From Motilibacter rhizosphaerae (GTDB lineage Bacteria; Actinomycetota; Actinomycetes; Motilibacterales; Motilibacteraceae): a stretch of DNA of 64,000 nucleotides. Below are positions 15,703 through 24,735 of the stretch, piece after piece. The first letter of the stretch is position 1. Each line of letters opens with the position of its first letter. The stretch is taken from positions 930,001 through 994,000 of the forward strand of contig NZ_SGXD01000002.1 in assembly GCF_004216915.1 (NCBI RefSeq), in the 5' to 3' direction. Position numbers and translations under genes: made by a program. A model generated the notes under the pieces. It worked only from the letters and a program-made list of their open reading frames with translations. It ran no database searches and had not been told where the DNA came from.

Positions 15703-16863
15703 CTACTGGGAGCGCCGGGTCGCCAGGCGCTCGTAGACGCCGAGCAGCGTCGCGCCGTCGACCTCCCAGGACAGCTCCGCCTGGGCCGCGCGCACGTTGG
15801 CGCACAGCTCGGGCCAGCGCTCGACGGCCTCGCGGACGGCGCGGGCGAGGCCGCGGGCGTCGCCCGGCGCGTACAGCGTCCCGAGGTCGTGCGCGCGGAC
15901 GACCTTCGCCAGCTCCTCGACGTCGGTCGCGACGACGGGGGCGCCGACGCGGACGGCGCTGAACAGCTTGTTGGGGAGCGCGACGCGGTGGTTCGGCCAG
16001 CGGGCCGAGTGCGTGACGAGGGCGAGCCCCTGGCTCGCGAGCAGCGCCTCGGCCTCGGGCAGCGGCACCGAGGGACGGACCTCGACACGACCGGGCTCGT
16101 ACGCCGCCAGCCAGGTCGGGTCGGCCGGGCCGATCGCGGTGAACCGCAGCTCCGGCACCTCGCGGGAGGCCGCGGCGATGGCCTCGAGCTCGCGGTACGG
16201 CGCCATACGGCCCGAGTAGACCGCCCCCACGGGCCTCTCGGGCAGCGCGGGCGGCCCCTCGAGCCCCGGGAACGTGTTGCGGACGACGTCGACGGAGTCC
16301 CAGCCGAACCGGCCCCGCAGGAGGCGCGCGACGCCGTCGCCCACCGTGATGACGGCGTCGGCGCGGGCGCCGAGCGCGGCCTCCGCGGCGATGGCGCGGC
16401 GGGCCGCCAGCGGGGTGGGCCGCGAGGTGCGGGGACGGCCGGACCAGAACTCGTGGCTGTCGTAGACGAGCTGCGCACGGCGGCGGTCGGCGAGCCGGGC
16501 GCCCAGCTCCAGGGTGTTGAAGTCGTGCGCGTGGACGACGTCGGCGGGGACCTCGCCCGCCACGCGCTCCGCGTCGGCCGTCCAGCGGGCCAGCACGCTG
16601 GCGTTGTGCCGCGGGAGCAGCGCCCACCGGGCGGCGCGCAGGTGCAGGGGCAGCACCCGGGGGGTCGCCGGGGCGTCGGGCCGCTTGAGCCCGCTGCCGC
16701 CGCTCGCCGACAGCACCGTGACGCCGGCAGGCCGCTCCCACCCGGCCGGGACGTCGCGCCCGACGACGGTGACCTCGTGCCCCGCGGCGGCGAGCGTCGT
16801 CGCCTCGCGGACCACGCGCGAGTCGCCCGCCACGTCGGACGTGACGAGCATGAGGACCCGCAT
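15703..16863 (-). CDS. GT-B glycosyltransferase, family 4-like
   Basis: A 386-residue glycosyltransferase starting MRVLMLVTSDVAGDSRVVREA, the same opening as the transferase at 335. HAHDFNTLELG is near 111-121, YDSHEFWSGR near 135-144, VYSGRMAPYRELEAI near 214-228 and NKLFSAVRVGAPVVATDV near 299-316. The start overlaps the stop of the upstream GT2 gene by one base. The similarity to the 335-2044 protein suggests an old duplication. Its sugar specificity cannot be inferred. Confidence 0.85.
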   Translation of the reverse strand: MRVLMLVTSDVAGDSRVVREATTLAAAGHEVTVVGRDVPAGWERPAGVTVLSASGGSGLKRPDAPATPRVLPLHLRAARWALLPRHNASVLARWTADAERVAGEVPADVVHAHDFNTLELGARLADRRRAQLVYDSHEFWSGRPRTSRPTPLAARRAIAAEAALGARADAVITVGDGVARLLRGRFGWDSVDVVRNTFPGLEGPPALPERPVGAVYSGRMAPYRELEAIAAASREVPELRFTAIGPADPTWLAAYEPGRVEVRPSVPLPEAEALLASQGLALVTHSARWPNHRVALPNKLFSAVRVGAPVVATDVEELAKVVRAHDLGTLYAPGDARGLARAVREAVERWPELCANVRAAQAELSWEVDGATLLGVYERLATRRSQ

Positions 16864-17915
16864 CAGGCCGCGCCCGGGTCCGCGACGAGCCCGGGCAGCT
16901 GCGGGTGCAGCGGCACCAGCGAGCGCGGGCTGGACAGGAAGCCCGCTCCCCAGGCGAGGTGCATCGTCGCGTAGACCGCGGGCAGCAGGACCGCGGCGCG
17001 GGGTGGCAGGCCCCTGGCGGTGAGCGCGGTCCCGGCGAGCAGGGCGAGCCCGTAGCCCGCCGGCAGCACGAACCCGGCGGGGTGCACGGCGACGCCGACC
17101 ACGGTGCCGGCGGCCACCGCGACGACGACCACCGGTGCCGCGAGGTAGCGCAGCGAGACAGTCCCCTGGTGGCGGCGCATGACGACGCGGCGCCAACGGC
17201 CGTAGTGGAAGTACTGGCGGGCGAGGCGGCGCAGGTCGGGCCGTGGGCGGTAGGACACGCGCAGCCGCGGCGAGAACCAGACGAGGCCGCCGCCCTCGCG
17301 GATGCGGTGGTTGAGCTCCCAGTCCTGCGCCCGCGAGAACGACTCGTCGTAGCCGCCGAGCCGCTCCAGCGTCGCGCGCCGGAAGACCCCGAGGTAGACC
17401 GTGTCGGCCGGGCCGGCCTCGCCGCCGGTGTGGAAGCGCGCGCCGCCCACGCCGAACCAGCTCGTCATCGCCCGCGCGACGGCCTGCTCGAAGGCCGACT
17501 CGCCCTCGGCGGCCATGATCCCGCCGACGTTGTCGGCGCCCGTCGACTCCAGCAGCTCGACGGCCGTCCGCACGTAGTCCGGGCCGAGCATCCCGTGGCC
17601 GTCGACGCGCACGACGATCCCGTGACGGGCGGCCCGGATCCCCGCGTTGAGCGCGGCGGGCGTGCGGCCGGTGGGGTTGCGGACCGTGCTCACCCGCGGG
17701 TCCTGCGCCGCGAGCTCGGCGGCGATCTGGTCGGTGCGGTCCTTCGACGGGCCGAGCGCGAGCACCAGCTCCAGCTCGCCGGGGTAGCCCTGCTCGAGCA
17801 CGTGCCGGACGGCGGTGCGGAGGTGCCGCTCCTCGTCGAGCACCGGCATGACCACGGAGACGGCGGGCCAGGGGGCGGTCCGCCCGGCGGGCGGGGTCGT
17901 CTCGGTCGAGTCCAT
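16863..17915 (-). CDS. GT2-family glycosyltransferase with C-terminal membrane segments
   Basis: A 350-residue GT-A fold transferase. The N-terminal VSVVMPVLDEERHLRTAV binds the nucleotide; RVDGHGMLGPDYV around 125 replaces the DxD with DGH, as in the exopolysaccharide ExoA/succinoglycan-like branch; AQDWELNHRIREGG (about 220) is the acceptor/catalytic motif. Two or three hydrophobic segments after residue 265 anchor it in the membrane. A possible -10 TACGGT lies at 17926-17931 on this strand, 10 bases before the ATG. It is the first gene of the leftward glycan operon. Confidence 0.83.
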   Translation of the reverse strand: MDSTETTPPAGRTAPWPAVSVVMPVLDEERHLRTAVRHVLEQGYPGELELVLALGPSKDRTDQIAAELAAQDPRVSTVRNPTGRTPAALNAGIRAARHGIVVRVDGHGMLGPDYVRTAVELLESTGADNVGGIMAAEGESAFEQAVARAMTSWFGVGGARFHTGGEAGPADTVYLGVFRRATLERLGGYDESFSRAQDWELNHRIREGGGLVWFSPRLRVSYRPRPDLRRLARQYFHYGRWRRVVMRRHQGTVSLRYLAAPVVVVAVAAGTVVGVAVHPAGFVLPAGYGLALLAGTALTARGLPPRAAVLLPAVYATMHLAWGAGFLSSPRSLVPLHPQLPGLVADPGAA

Positions 17916-18161
17916 GGCGGAGGCCACCGTACCGGTCGGGGCTGGGCGCCCCGCCTCCCCGCGGGCCCGGCGCGCCGCTCCCGGGGACGGCGGCGACCGG
18001 CCCGTACCCTGACGAACGGTGCGGATCCTCAACCCGGAGGAACCGTCGGTCGAAACGTCCGTGCCCGCTCGTTCGTCGGTCTTCCGGACCTGCGAACCAG
18101 CCCGACATCGACACGTGAGCACGACGACGTGGCACGACACCGCCCGGAGGAACCCCACCCG

Positions 18162-19694
18162 ATGCCCGTGCCTCCCGACGCCCCCAGCAGCGCCGCCCCC
18201 CTCGGCCCCCGTCCTCCCCTCCCTCCGGAGCTGGACCCCCGCGGGGTGCGCCCGGCGCCGCGCCGCCGGCGGCGGGGACGGTGGATCGCGGGCGGGCTCG
18301 CGGCGGCGGTGCTGGTCACCAGCGGCGGGATCTACGGCGCGGACCGCTTCCTCAACAGCAGGATCACGCGCATCGACCCGTTCCACTCGGTCACCGGGGC
18401 CGTGCTCGCCCAGCCGGCGAAGGTCAACGAGTCGGCGACGAACATCCTGCTCGTCGGCTCCGACAGCCGCCAGGGCATGAGCCGCAAGGACGAGGCCCGC
18501 CTCCACGTCGGCAGCACGGCCAGCGCGGAGGGCCAGCGCGCCGACACGATGATGCTGCTCCACATCGGGCCGGGCTCGAAGAAGGCCGTGCTCATCAGCT
18601 TCCCGCGCGACTCCTACGTCGAGATCCCCGCCCACACGAGCTCCGCCGGCACGCCCGTCGCGGCGCACAAGGCGAAGATCAACGACGCATACGCCGAGGG
18701 CGGCCCCGCGCTCGCCATCGAGACGGTCGCCCAGGTCACGGGCATCCACATCGACCACTACGTCGAGATCAACTTCCTCGGCTTCGAGCGCATGGTCAAC
18801 GCGCTGGGCGGCGTCACGGTCTGCGCCCCCCGCAACCTGGTCGACAAGGACTCCGGGCTCGACATGACGAAGGGCGTCCACAAGATCGACGGCGAGGTGG
18901 CGCTGAAGTACGCCCGCGCCCGCCACATCGACTCGGACTTCGGCCGCATCGGGCGCCAGCAGGCGCTGCTCGCCTCGCTCTTGCGCCAGACGGAGTCGGC
19001 GGGCACGCTGGCGAACCCGCTCAAGGTGACGCGCCTGGTCGACGCGCTGCTCTCCTCCGTCACGGTCGACAAGGGCCTGTCGCAGGGCGACATGCTGGGA
19101 CTGGCCCAGCGGCTCAAGGGACTCTCGGCGAGCAGGGTCACCTTCGCGAAGATCCCCGTGACGGACGACCGCTACGACCCGCCCGGTCCGGTCTCGTTCG
19201 CCGTGCTCTGGGACCCGGTGAAGTCGGCCGAGCTGTTCCAGGCCGTCCGTGACGACCAGCCGCTCGCGCCGGAGACGTCGTCCTCCGCGTCGCCGCACAC
19301 CGTGTCGGCCGGGGTGACGACCGCGCCGTCGAAGGTGCGCGTGCAGGTGCTGAACGGCGCCGGCGTCCCGGGGCTCGCGAAGAAGGCCGCCGCCGACCTC
19401 GCCCAGGTCGGGTTCCAGGTCGCCGGCACGGGCAACGCCGCTCGGACCGCCGCGACCGCCCCGGTCATCCGGTACGACCCGCGCTGGTCGGTCTCGCTGC
19501 AGACGCTCCAGGCCTCGCTGCCGGGCGCCACGGCCCAGGCGGTGACGGGGCTCGGCGGCACGTTCCAGGTCGTCGTCCCCGCTGGCTGGTCCGGCGCGCG
19601 GAAGGTGACCGCCGCGGCCGCGACAGCCGCGCCGACGCCGTCCTCGACCGCCAGCGTCGAGACGAAGTCGGCCGCCGACACCACCTGCGCGTGA
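18162..19694 (+). CDS. LCP family protein with LytR C-terminal domain
   Basis: A 510-residue membrane-anchored phosphotransferase that transfers a lipid-linked glycopolymer onto peptidoglycan. After a Pro/Arg-rich cytoplasmic tail there is one membrane helix (about 41-58). The LCP catalytic domain runs from about 94 to 345 with NILLVGSDSRQ (101-103 is DSR), RADTMMLL, FPRDSYV, KINDAYAEGG, and the arginine-rich block KYARARHIDSDFGRIGRQQ that binds pyrophosphate. A LytR_C domain (KVRVQVLNGAGVPGLA onward, about 391-480) and a Ser/Thr/Ala tail follow. GGAGG lies 11 bases before the ATG. It overlaps the next LCP gene by four bases. Confidence 0.9.
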   Translation: MPVPPDAPSSAAPLGPRPPLPPELDPRGVRPAPRRRRRGRWIAGGLAAAVLVTSGGIYGADRFLNSRITRIDPFHSVTGAVLAQPAKVNESATNILLVGSDSRQGMSRKDEARLHVGSTASAEGQRADTMMLLHIGPGSKKAVLISFPRDSYVEIPAHTSSAGTPVAAHKAKINDAYAEGGPALAIETVAQVTGIHIDHYVEINFLGFERMVNALGGVTVCAPRNLVDKDSGLDMTKGVHKIDGEVALKYARARHIDSDFGRIGRQQALLASLLRQTESAGTLANPLKVTRLVDALLSSVTVDKGLSQGDMLGLAQRLKGLSASRVTFAKIPVTDDRYDPPGPVSFAVLWDPVKSAELFQAVRDDQPLAPETSSSASPHTVSAGVTTAPSKVRVQVLNGAGVPGLAKKAAADLAQVGFQVAGTGNAARTAATAPVIRYDPRWSVSLQTLQASLPGATAQAVTGLGGTFQVVVPAGWSGARKVTAAAATAAPTPSSTASVETKSAADTTCA

Positions 19695-20803
19695 GCGACT
19701 GGCCCGAGGGCTGGGACCGCCCGCCGGACGTCCCACCCCGCGCCCCGGAGCTGCAGCCGCAGCAGCCGCGGACCACCGTCCTGCCGGCGCACCTCGACCC
19801 CCGCGCCCCGGCACCGCCCCCACGTCCGACGGCGCGCCCGCGCCGCTCCCCCCGCCTCCCCCGCGTGCGCGTCCTGCGCTGGGTGCGGCCGCGGCGCGTC
19901 CTGGCGCTCGTCGTGCTCGTCGTCGTCCTGCTGGCGGCGAACCTCGTCGCGGTCGGTGTCTGGACCGCGACGCACCTCCAGCACCTCGACGCGCTGCCGC
20001 CAGCCGCGGGCCGGCCGCACGACGGCAGCGACTCGGTCTGGCTGCTGGTCGGCTCCGACAGCCGCAGCTCGCTGACGCGGGCGCAGCGCGCCGCGCTGCA
20101 CACCGGCACCGCCGAGGGGCAGCGCACCGACACGATCCTGCTGCTCGCGGTCCCCCGCACCGGCAAGCCGGTGCTCGTGAGCCTCCCCCGCGACTCGTGG
20201 GTGACGATCCCGGGCCACGGCAAGGACAAGCTCAACGCGGCCTACGCGTACGGCGGGGCGCAGCTGCTCGTCCGCACCGTCGAGGGGGCGACCGGCGTCC
20301 ACGTCGACCACGTCGCGGAGGTGGGCTTCCTCGGCATCGTCGACCTCACCGACGCGGTCGGGGGCGTGCCGGTGTGCGTGCCGCGCGCGATGCAGGACGC
20401 GAAGTCCGGGCTGGACGTCGCCAAGGGGTGCCAGACGTTCGACGGGAAGACCGCCCTCGCGTACGTCCGGGCGCGCTACTCCGACCCGAAGGGCGACCTC
20501 GGCCGGGTCGAGCGGCAGCGGGCCTACCTGCGCGCGCTGCTCGGCAAGGCCGTCTCGTGGAGCCTGCTGCTGCGCCCCGACCGGCAGTGGCGGCTCGCAC
20601 GGGGCGGCACCTCCGCCGTCGCGGTCGACGGCGCCGGCCCCGTGGAGCTCGCCCGGCTCGTCCGCGCCGTCCGGCAGGTCGGGGGTCCGGGCACCGAGGC
20701 CACGGTGCCGGTGAGCACGACCGCGCTGCGCACGAGCAGGGGCGTCGCCGTCGCCTGGGACGCGGCCGCCGCGAAGGCGCTCTTCGCGCAGCTCGCGCGC
20801 TAG
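19691..20803 (+). CDS. LCP family glycopolymer ligase
   Basis: A 370-residue LCP protein. A 68-residue Pro/Arg-rich cytoplasmic tail precedes one membrane helix (about 70-91); the catalytic domain has VWLLVGSDSRSS (DSR at 123-125), RTDTILLL, LPRDSWVTIP, KLNAAYAYGG and AYVRARYSDPKGDLGRVERQR. Unlike the upstream paralogue it has no LytR_C domain. The start GTG overlaps the previous stop. The pair next to the glycan locus suggests attachment of that polymer to the wall. Its TAG is shared with the convergent GGDEF/EAL gene (CTAG). Confidence 0.9.
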   Translation: MSDWPEGWDRPPDVPPRAPELQPQQPRTTVLPAHLDPRAPAPPPRPTARPRRSPRLPRVRVLRWVRPRRVLALVVLVVVLLAANLVAVGVWTATHLQHLDALPPAAGRPHDGSDSVWLLVGSDSRSSLTRAQRAALHTGTAEGQRTDTILLLAVPRTGKPVLVSLPRDSWVTIPGHGKDKLNAAYAYGGAQLLVRTVEGATGVHVDHVAEVGFLGIVDLTDAVGGVPVCVPRAMQDAKSGLDVAKGCQTFDGKTALAYVRARYSDPKGDLGRVERQRAYLRALLGKAVSWSLLLRPDRQWRLARGGTSAVAVDGAGPVELARLVRAVRQVGGPGTEATVPVSTTALRTSRGVAVAWDAAAAKALFAQLAR

Positions 20804-22995
20804 CCCCGGCCGGCGGGCTCGGGCGCCAGCACAGGGCGCTCGAGGAGCAGCCGCTCGAGGGCCCCGACCTCCATCGCCGGGGCGAAGAGCCACCCCTGCG
20901 CCAGCGGACAGCCGAGCTCGAGCAGCGTGGCGCGCTGCGCGGGCGTCTCGACGCCCTCGGCCACGACCTCGAGCCCCAGGGCCGAGCCCAGGCCCACCAC
21001 GGCGCCCACGATCGCCTCGTCCTCCGCGGAGGCGCCGAGGCCCGCGACGAAGGACGTGTCGACCTTGAGCTCGGTCACCGGGAGCCGCTTGAGGTAGCGC
21101 AGGCTCGAGTAGCCGGTGCCGATGTCGTCGATCGCGATCCCGATGCCGCGCGAGCGCACGAGGTCCAGCGTGCCGAGCAGCTCCGGCGCGTCCTCGACGA
21201 GGACGCTCTCGGTCACCTCCAGGCAGAGCCGGCCGCCCGGCAGCTCCGCGGCGGCGAGGGCCTCGTCGACCTCCCCCACGAAGCCCGGGTCGAGCAGCTG
21301 GCGGGCCGACACGTTCACCGAGACGCGGAGGTCGAGCCCGGCACGGACCAGCCGCGCCGTGTCCTGGCAGGCGACGTGGAGCACCTGGTGGCCCAGCCGG
21401 CCGACCAGCCCCGTCGCCTCTGCCACGGGGACGAACTCCGAGGGCGGGACGGGGTCCGCGGGGTCGCTCCAGCGCACCAGGGCCTCCAGGCCGACGACGC
21501 GGCCCTGCGCCACGTCGACCTGCGGCTGGTAGTGCACGCGCAGGCCGCCAGGCGAGCCGTTCGGCCGGTCCAGCGCCGTGCGCAGGGCCTGCTCGAGCTG
21601 CCAGCGGCGCTCCTCCGCCGCGCGCATGGCCTGGGCGAACAGCCGCACCCGACCGTGGTCGTCCCGCTTGGCCTGGTACATCGCGGTGTCGGCGTCGCGG
21701 AGGAGGTCCCTGGCGGCTGCGGCGCGGTCCTGGTCCCGGCTCGGCCGGGTCGTCGCCACCCCGAGGCTGAGCGAGGGGCGCAGCTCCGCCCCCTGCAGGA
21801 CGAGGGGCGCGGTCGCGGCGGCCAGCAGCCGCTTGGCTACGACGACGGCCTCGTCCGGTGAGCGCAGCTCCTGGCAGAGCACGACGAACTCGTCGCCGCC
21901 GAGCCGGGCGACGGTGTCCCCCGCCCGGGCGGCCGCGCGCAGCCGCCGGCCGAGCGCGACCAGCAGCTCGTCGCCGACGACGTGGCCGAGCTGGTCGTTG
22001 ACCGGCTTGAGGCGGTCGACGTCGCAGAAGACCAGGCCCACGGAGTAGCCCGAGCGGGCGGCGCTCTCCAGCGCCAGCTCCGTGCGGTCCTGCAGCAGCG
22101 CGCGGTTCGGCAGCCCGGTCAGCGGGTCGTGCAGCGCGCGCTCGCGCTGGCTGCGGTCGAGCCGGTCGCGGTCCAGGGCCAGGGCCGCGACCTCGGCGAG
22201 CAGGACGAGGTGGCGCTGCTCGTCGCTGGTCGGCCCCTCCTCGTGCAGCTGGTAGCAGCACAGGACGCCACCGACCGTGCCGTCGCGGCGGTCCAGCGGC
22301 TGGCACCACGCCGTACCGATCCCCACGCGCGCCGCGAGCTCGGCGAAGCGGCCGAACCCGCCGGGGTCGCTCCTGCGCACCTGCACGGGTGCCCCGAGCT
22401 CGGCCGCGCGGCCGACCGCCCCGCCGTCCGGCCCCACCGGGAGCCGCGCCGCCGCCCGGCGCATCTCGTCCTCAGCACCCTCCGAGGCCACGAGGTGGAG
22501 CAGGCCGGTGTCCTCGTCGAGCACCCAGACCATGGCGATCGCGCCGGCCAGCGTGCGGACCGCGAGCTCGGCGACCCCGTCGAGCGTCTCCTCCAGCGGC
22601 GTCGCCGCCGCCACGACGGCGCTGAGCAGCGTCGCCTGCCCCGCCAGGAGGTCGGCGGTGCGGCGGGCGGCCGTCGTGTCCCTCGTGAGGATGGCGTGCT
22701 GGCCGCCGGACGGGAAGATGCGGCTCTCCAACCAGCGCCCGATGCGCGGGTAGTACGCCTCGGTCTCGGTCGGCTCCCCGGTCGCTACTGCCCGGTGGTG
22801 CGCCTCCCAGAAGCGCTCCGCGTCGGGCGGAACGAGCTCCTCGAGCAGGAGCCCGAGCGACTCCTCGGGCGTACGGCCGAAGATGGCGCACAGCGACGCG
22901 TTGACGAACACGACCCGCCAGTCGCCGTCGAAGACGGCGACGCCGTCGGTGACGGCGTCCATGGCCGGCTGGAGGCGCTCGAGCTCACCCGTCAT
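20800..22995 (-). CDS. PAS-GAF-GGDEF-EAL c-di-GMP turnover protein
   Basis: A 731-residue cytosolic signalling protein with no membrane segment. A PAS domain (about 5-115, AVTDGVAVFDGDWRVVFVNASLCAIFGRTPEES) is followed by a GAF domain (about 145-290), a diguanylate cyclase domain with intact GGDEF at 366-370, and a phosphodiesterase domain with intact LEAL (E504), NVSARQL, EVTES, DDIGTGYSSL, KVDTSF and EGVET residues. Both activities look possible. The ATG at 22995 has GGAAGGGTGA upstream; an alternative ATG lies nine codons earlier at 23022. Confidence 0.92.
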   Translation of the reverse strand: MTGELERLQPAMDAVTDGVAVFDGDWRVVFVNASLCAIFGRTPEESLGLLLEELVPPDAERFWEAHHRAVATGEPTETEAYYPRIGRWLESRIFPSGGQHAILTRDTTAARRTADLLAGQATLLSAVVAAATPLEETLDGVAELAVRTLAGAIAMVWVLDEDTGLLHLVASEGAEDEMRRAAARLPVGPDGGAVGRAAELGAPVQVRRSDPGGFGRFAELAARVGIGTAWCQPLDRRDGTVGGVLCCYQLHEEGPTSDEQRHLVLLAEVAALALDRDRLDRSQRERALHDPLTGLPNRALLQDRTELALESAARSGYSVGLVFCDVDRLKPVNDQLGHVVGDELLVALGRRLRAAARAGDTVARLGGDEFVVLCQELRSPDEAVVVAKRLLAAATAPLVLQGAELRPSLSLGVATTRPSRDQDRAAAARDLLRDADTAMYQAKRDDHGRVRLFAQAMRAAEERRWQLEQALRTALDRPNGSPGGLRVHYQPQVDVAQGRVVGLEALVRWSDPADPVPPSEFVPVAEATGLVGRLGHQVLHVACQDTARLVRAGLDLRVSVNVSARQLLDPGFVGEVDEALAAAELPGGRLCLEVTESVLVEDAPELLGTLDLVRSRGIGIAIDDIGTGYSSLRYLKRLPVTELKVDTSFVAGLGASAEDEAIVGAVVGLGSALGLEVVAEGVETPAQRATLLELGCPLAQGWLFAPAMEVGALERLLLERPVLAPEPAGRG

Positions 22996-23073
22996 GCGGT
23001 CACCCTTCCCCAGCGACAGCATGCTCCTCCCCCGGCCGGGGGAGCCAGCACCGGGACGGGGTAGGCAGGGGGC

Positions 23074-23493
23074 GTGAGCAGCTACGGCGACGACGAGACG
23101 ATCGGCCGCATCCTGGCGGAGACGAGCACGTGGGCGGTGGTCGGCCTGTCGACCGACACGTCGCGCGCGGCGTACGGGGTGGCGCGGTTCCTGCAGCAGC
23201 AGGGCAAGCGCATCGTGCCGGTGCACCCGCGGGCGGAGACCGTGCACGGGGAGCAGGGCTACCGCACGCTCGCGGAGGTGCCCTTCCCCGTCGACGTCGT
23301 CGACGTCTTCGTGCGCAGCTCCGGCGCCGGCGCGGTCGCCGACGACGCGGTGCGCATCGGCGCGAAGGCCGTGTGGTTCCAGCTCGGCGTGGTCGACGAG
23401 GCGGCGTACGACCGGGTGCGGGCCGTCGGCACCGCGATGGTGATGGACCGCTGCCCCGCGATCGAGTGGCCGCGGCTCGGGCCGGTCGCCTGA
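23074..23493 (+). CDS. CoA-binding domain protein (YccU-like)
   Basis: A 139-residue single Rossmann-fold protein with GTG start. The sequence WAVVGLSTDTSRAAYGVARFLQQQG (about 21-45), VPVHPRAETVHGEQGYRTLAEVP and DRCPAIEWPRL at the end match the CoA-binding domain of succinyl-CoA synthetase alpha as found in the stand-alone YccU family. It has no catalytic His, so it probably only binds CoA or acyl-CoA. It stands alone between the divergent GGDEF/EAL gene and a small repeat. Confidence 0.85.
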   Translation: MSSYGDDETIGRILAETSTWAVVGLSTDTSRAAYGVARFLQQQGKRIVPVHPRAETVHGEQGYRTLAEVPFPVDVVDVFVRSSGAGAVADDAVRIGAKAVWFQLGVVDEAAYDRVRAVGTAMVMDRCPAIEWPRLGPVA

Positions 23494-23503
23494 GCCGACG
23501 TGC

Positions 23504-23547
23504 CTGATGTCCTGACGTCCCTGACGTCCCTGACGTCCCTGACGTGC
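23504..23547. repeat. 9-bp tandem repeat CTGACGTCC
   Basis: Three exact copies of CTGACGTCC at 23512-23520, 23521-23529 and 23530-23538, a variant CTGACGTGC at 23539-23547 and a degenerate CTGATGTC before them at 23504. Each contains the palindrome GACGTC. It lies between a stop at 23493 and the next gene's start at 23601. Confidence 0.85.
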
Positions 23548-23600
23548 CAGGATGCCCGCGGGCAGGCCGCGCGGGGGCGCGGCCCCAGGGGGAGGTCGCC

Positions 23601-23921
23601 GTGGCTGTCGAGGTCCGCACCAGGTGGCTGCTGGGAGGGCTGGCCGCTCTGGTCGCGGCGCTGGTCGTCGCCGTCGGCGTGCTGGCGCACCAGGTCAGCG
23701 ACCTGCGCGACGAGGTGGCCGCACAGCCGACGCCGGTCGTGCAGGGGGGCGGGATCCGCGAGGTCGGTCCCGACCAGCTCGACCCTCGGCTCTGCGCCTT
23801 GCTCGAGCGGTTCGCGCTCGCCGACCGCATCGACGTGCGCAACGACCTCGGAGCGGACGATGCGGATATCTCGGACTGCGACGTCGCCGCGGAGAAGGTG
23901 TGGCTGGCGCGGAAGCAGTGA
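23601..23921 (+). CDS. Small single-pass membrane protein
   Basis: A 106-residue protein. The GTG at 23601 was chosen over an earlier in-frame start because GGGGGAGG lies five to eight bases before it. Residues about 8-28 (WLLGGLAALVAALVVAVGVLA) form a membrane helix, followed by a short coiled segment and an acidic extracytoplasmic domain ending in VAAEKVWLARKQ. The C-terminal domain contains two cysteines. I do not recognise the family. Its stop overlaps the next gene's GTG, so the two are cotranscribed. Confidence 0.65.
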   Translation: MAVEVRTRWLLGGLAALVAALVVAVGVLAHQVSDLRDEVAAQPTPVVQGGGIREVGPDQLDPRLCALLERFALADRIDVRNDLGADDADISDCDVAAEKVWLARKQ

Positions 23922-24646
23922 CAGCCGACCGGCTCGACCTGCTGGCGCACCACGGCTGGCCGGCGCTCGAGGTCGTGGAGCGGGACGGGTGGCTGCTGCG
24001 CTTCGCCGGCGGCGTGACGCAGCGCGCGAACTCCGCACTGCCGCTGACCGTCCCGCGCGCCGGGGTGCCGCGCGCGCTCGAGGCGGTGGTCGAGGCGTAC
24101 GCCGCCCGCGGGTTGCCGCCGCTCGTCCAGGTCAGCGGAGCGTCGCCCTCCGGCCTGGCCGACGAGCTCTCGTCGCAGGGGTGGAGCCCCGGGGACGTGG
24201 CGGTCGCCGAGGTGGCGGACGTGGCGCTCGTGGCGGCGGAGGCTGCCGGGGTCGAGCTCTCCGCGGTGCCGTCGCAGGAGTGGCTGGACCTCTGGTGGTC
24301 CGTCGACGGGCGCGGCGGGGACGCCGAGCTGGAGGTCGCCCGGCGCATCCTCACCGGCTGCCCGTCCGTCTACGCGCTCGCGCGCGACGGGGGCGGCCCG
24401 GTGGCAGTCGGTCGGCTCGCGCTGGTCGAGGGGTGGGGCGGGGCCTACTGCCTCGCCGTCCGCTCCGGCGCTCGCCGGCAGGGGCACGGTACGCGGGTCC
24501 TCCGCGCGCTCGCCGCCGCCGGACGCGACGCCGGGGCAGAGCGGCTGTGGCTGCAGGTGCTCGAGCACAACGCGCCGGCGCGGGCGGCGTACGAGCGGCT
24601 CGGCTTCGCGCCCGTCGACAGCTACCGGTACTGGCGGCTCGGCTGA
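23918..24646 (+). CDS. GNAT family N-acetyltransferase
   Basis: A 242-residue acetyltransferase with GTG start overlapping the previous stop. The C-terminal half is a GNAT fold: AYCLAVRSGARRQGHGTRVLRAL is the acetyl-CoA pyrophosphate loop (R/Q-x-x-G-x-G), and LWLQVLEHNAPARAAYERLGF is the usual closing helix. The N-terminal half (LDLLAHHGWPALEVVERDGWLLRFAGG) matches a degenerate GNAT half found in many actinobacterial two-lobed acetyltransferases. The substrate is unknown. Confidence 0.85.
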   Translation: MTADRLDLLAHHGWPALEVVERDGWLLRFAGGVTQRANSALPLTVPRAGVPRALEAVVEAYAARGLPPLVQVSGASPSGLADELSSQGWSPGDVAVAEVADVALVAAEAAGVELSAVPSQEWLDLWWSVDGRGGDAELEVARRILTGCPSVYALARDGGGPVAVGRLALVEGWGGAYCLAVRSGARRQGHGTRVLRALAAAGRDAGAERLWLQVLEHNAPARAAYERLGFAPVDSYRYWRLG

Positions 24647-24735
24647 TCGCACCGCTGGCCCCGTCCGGGCTGGTGCCGGCGGGGCTGGGCGTGCTGCTGC
24701 GCTGGTCCTGCTCGTGCTCGGTGTGGGGCCTGGTG

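Noticed and set aside
18004-18009. TACCCT as -10 box for the LCP gene
   Set aside because: It lies about 150 bases before the ATG, no -35 is seen, and the distance differs from the leaderless pattern; left undecided.
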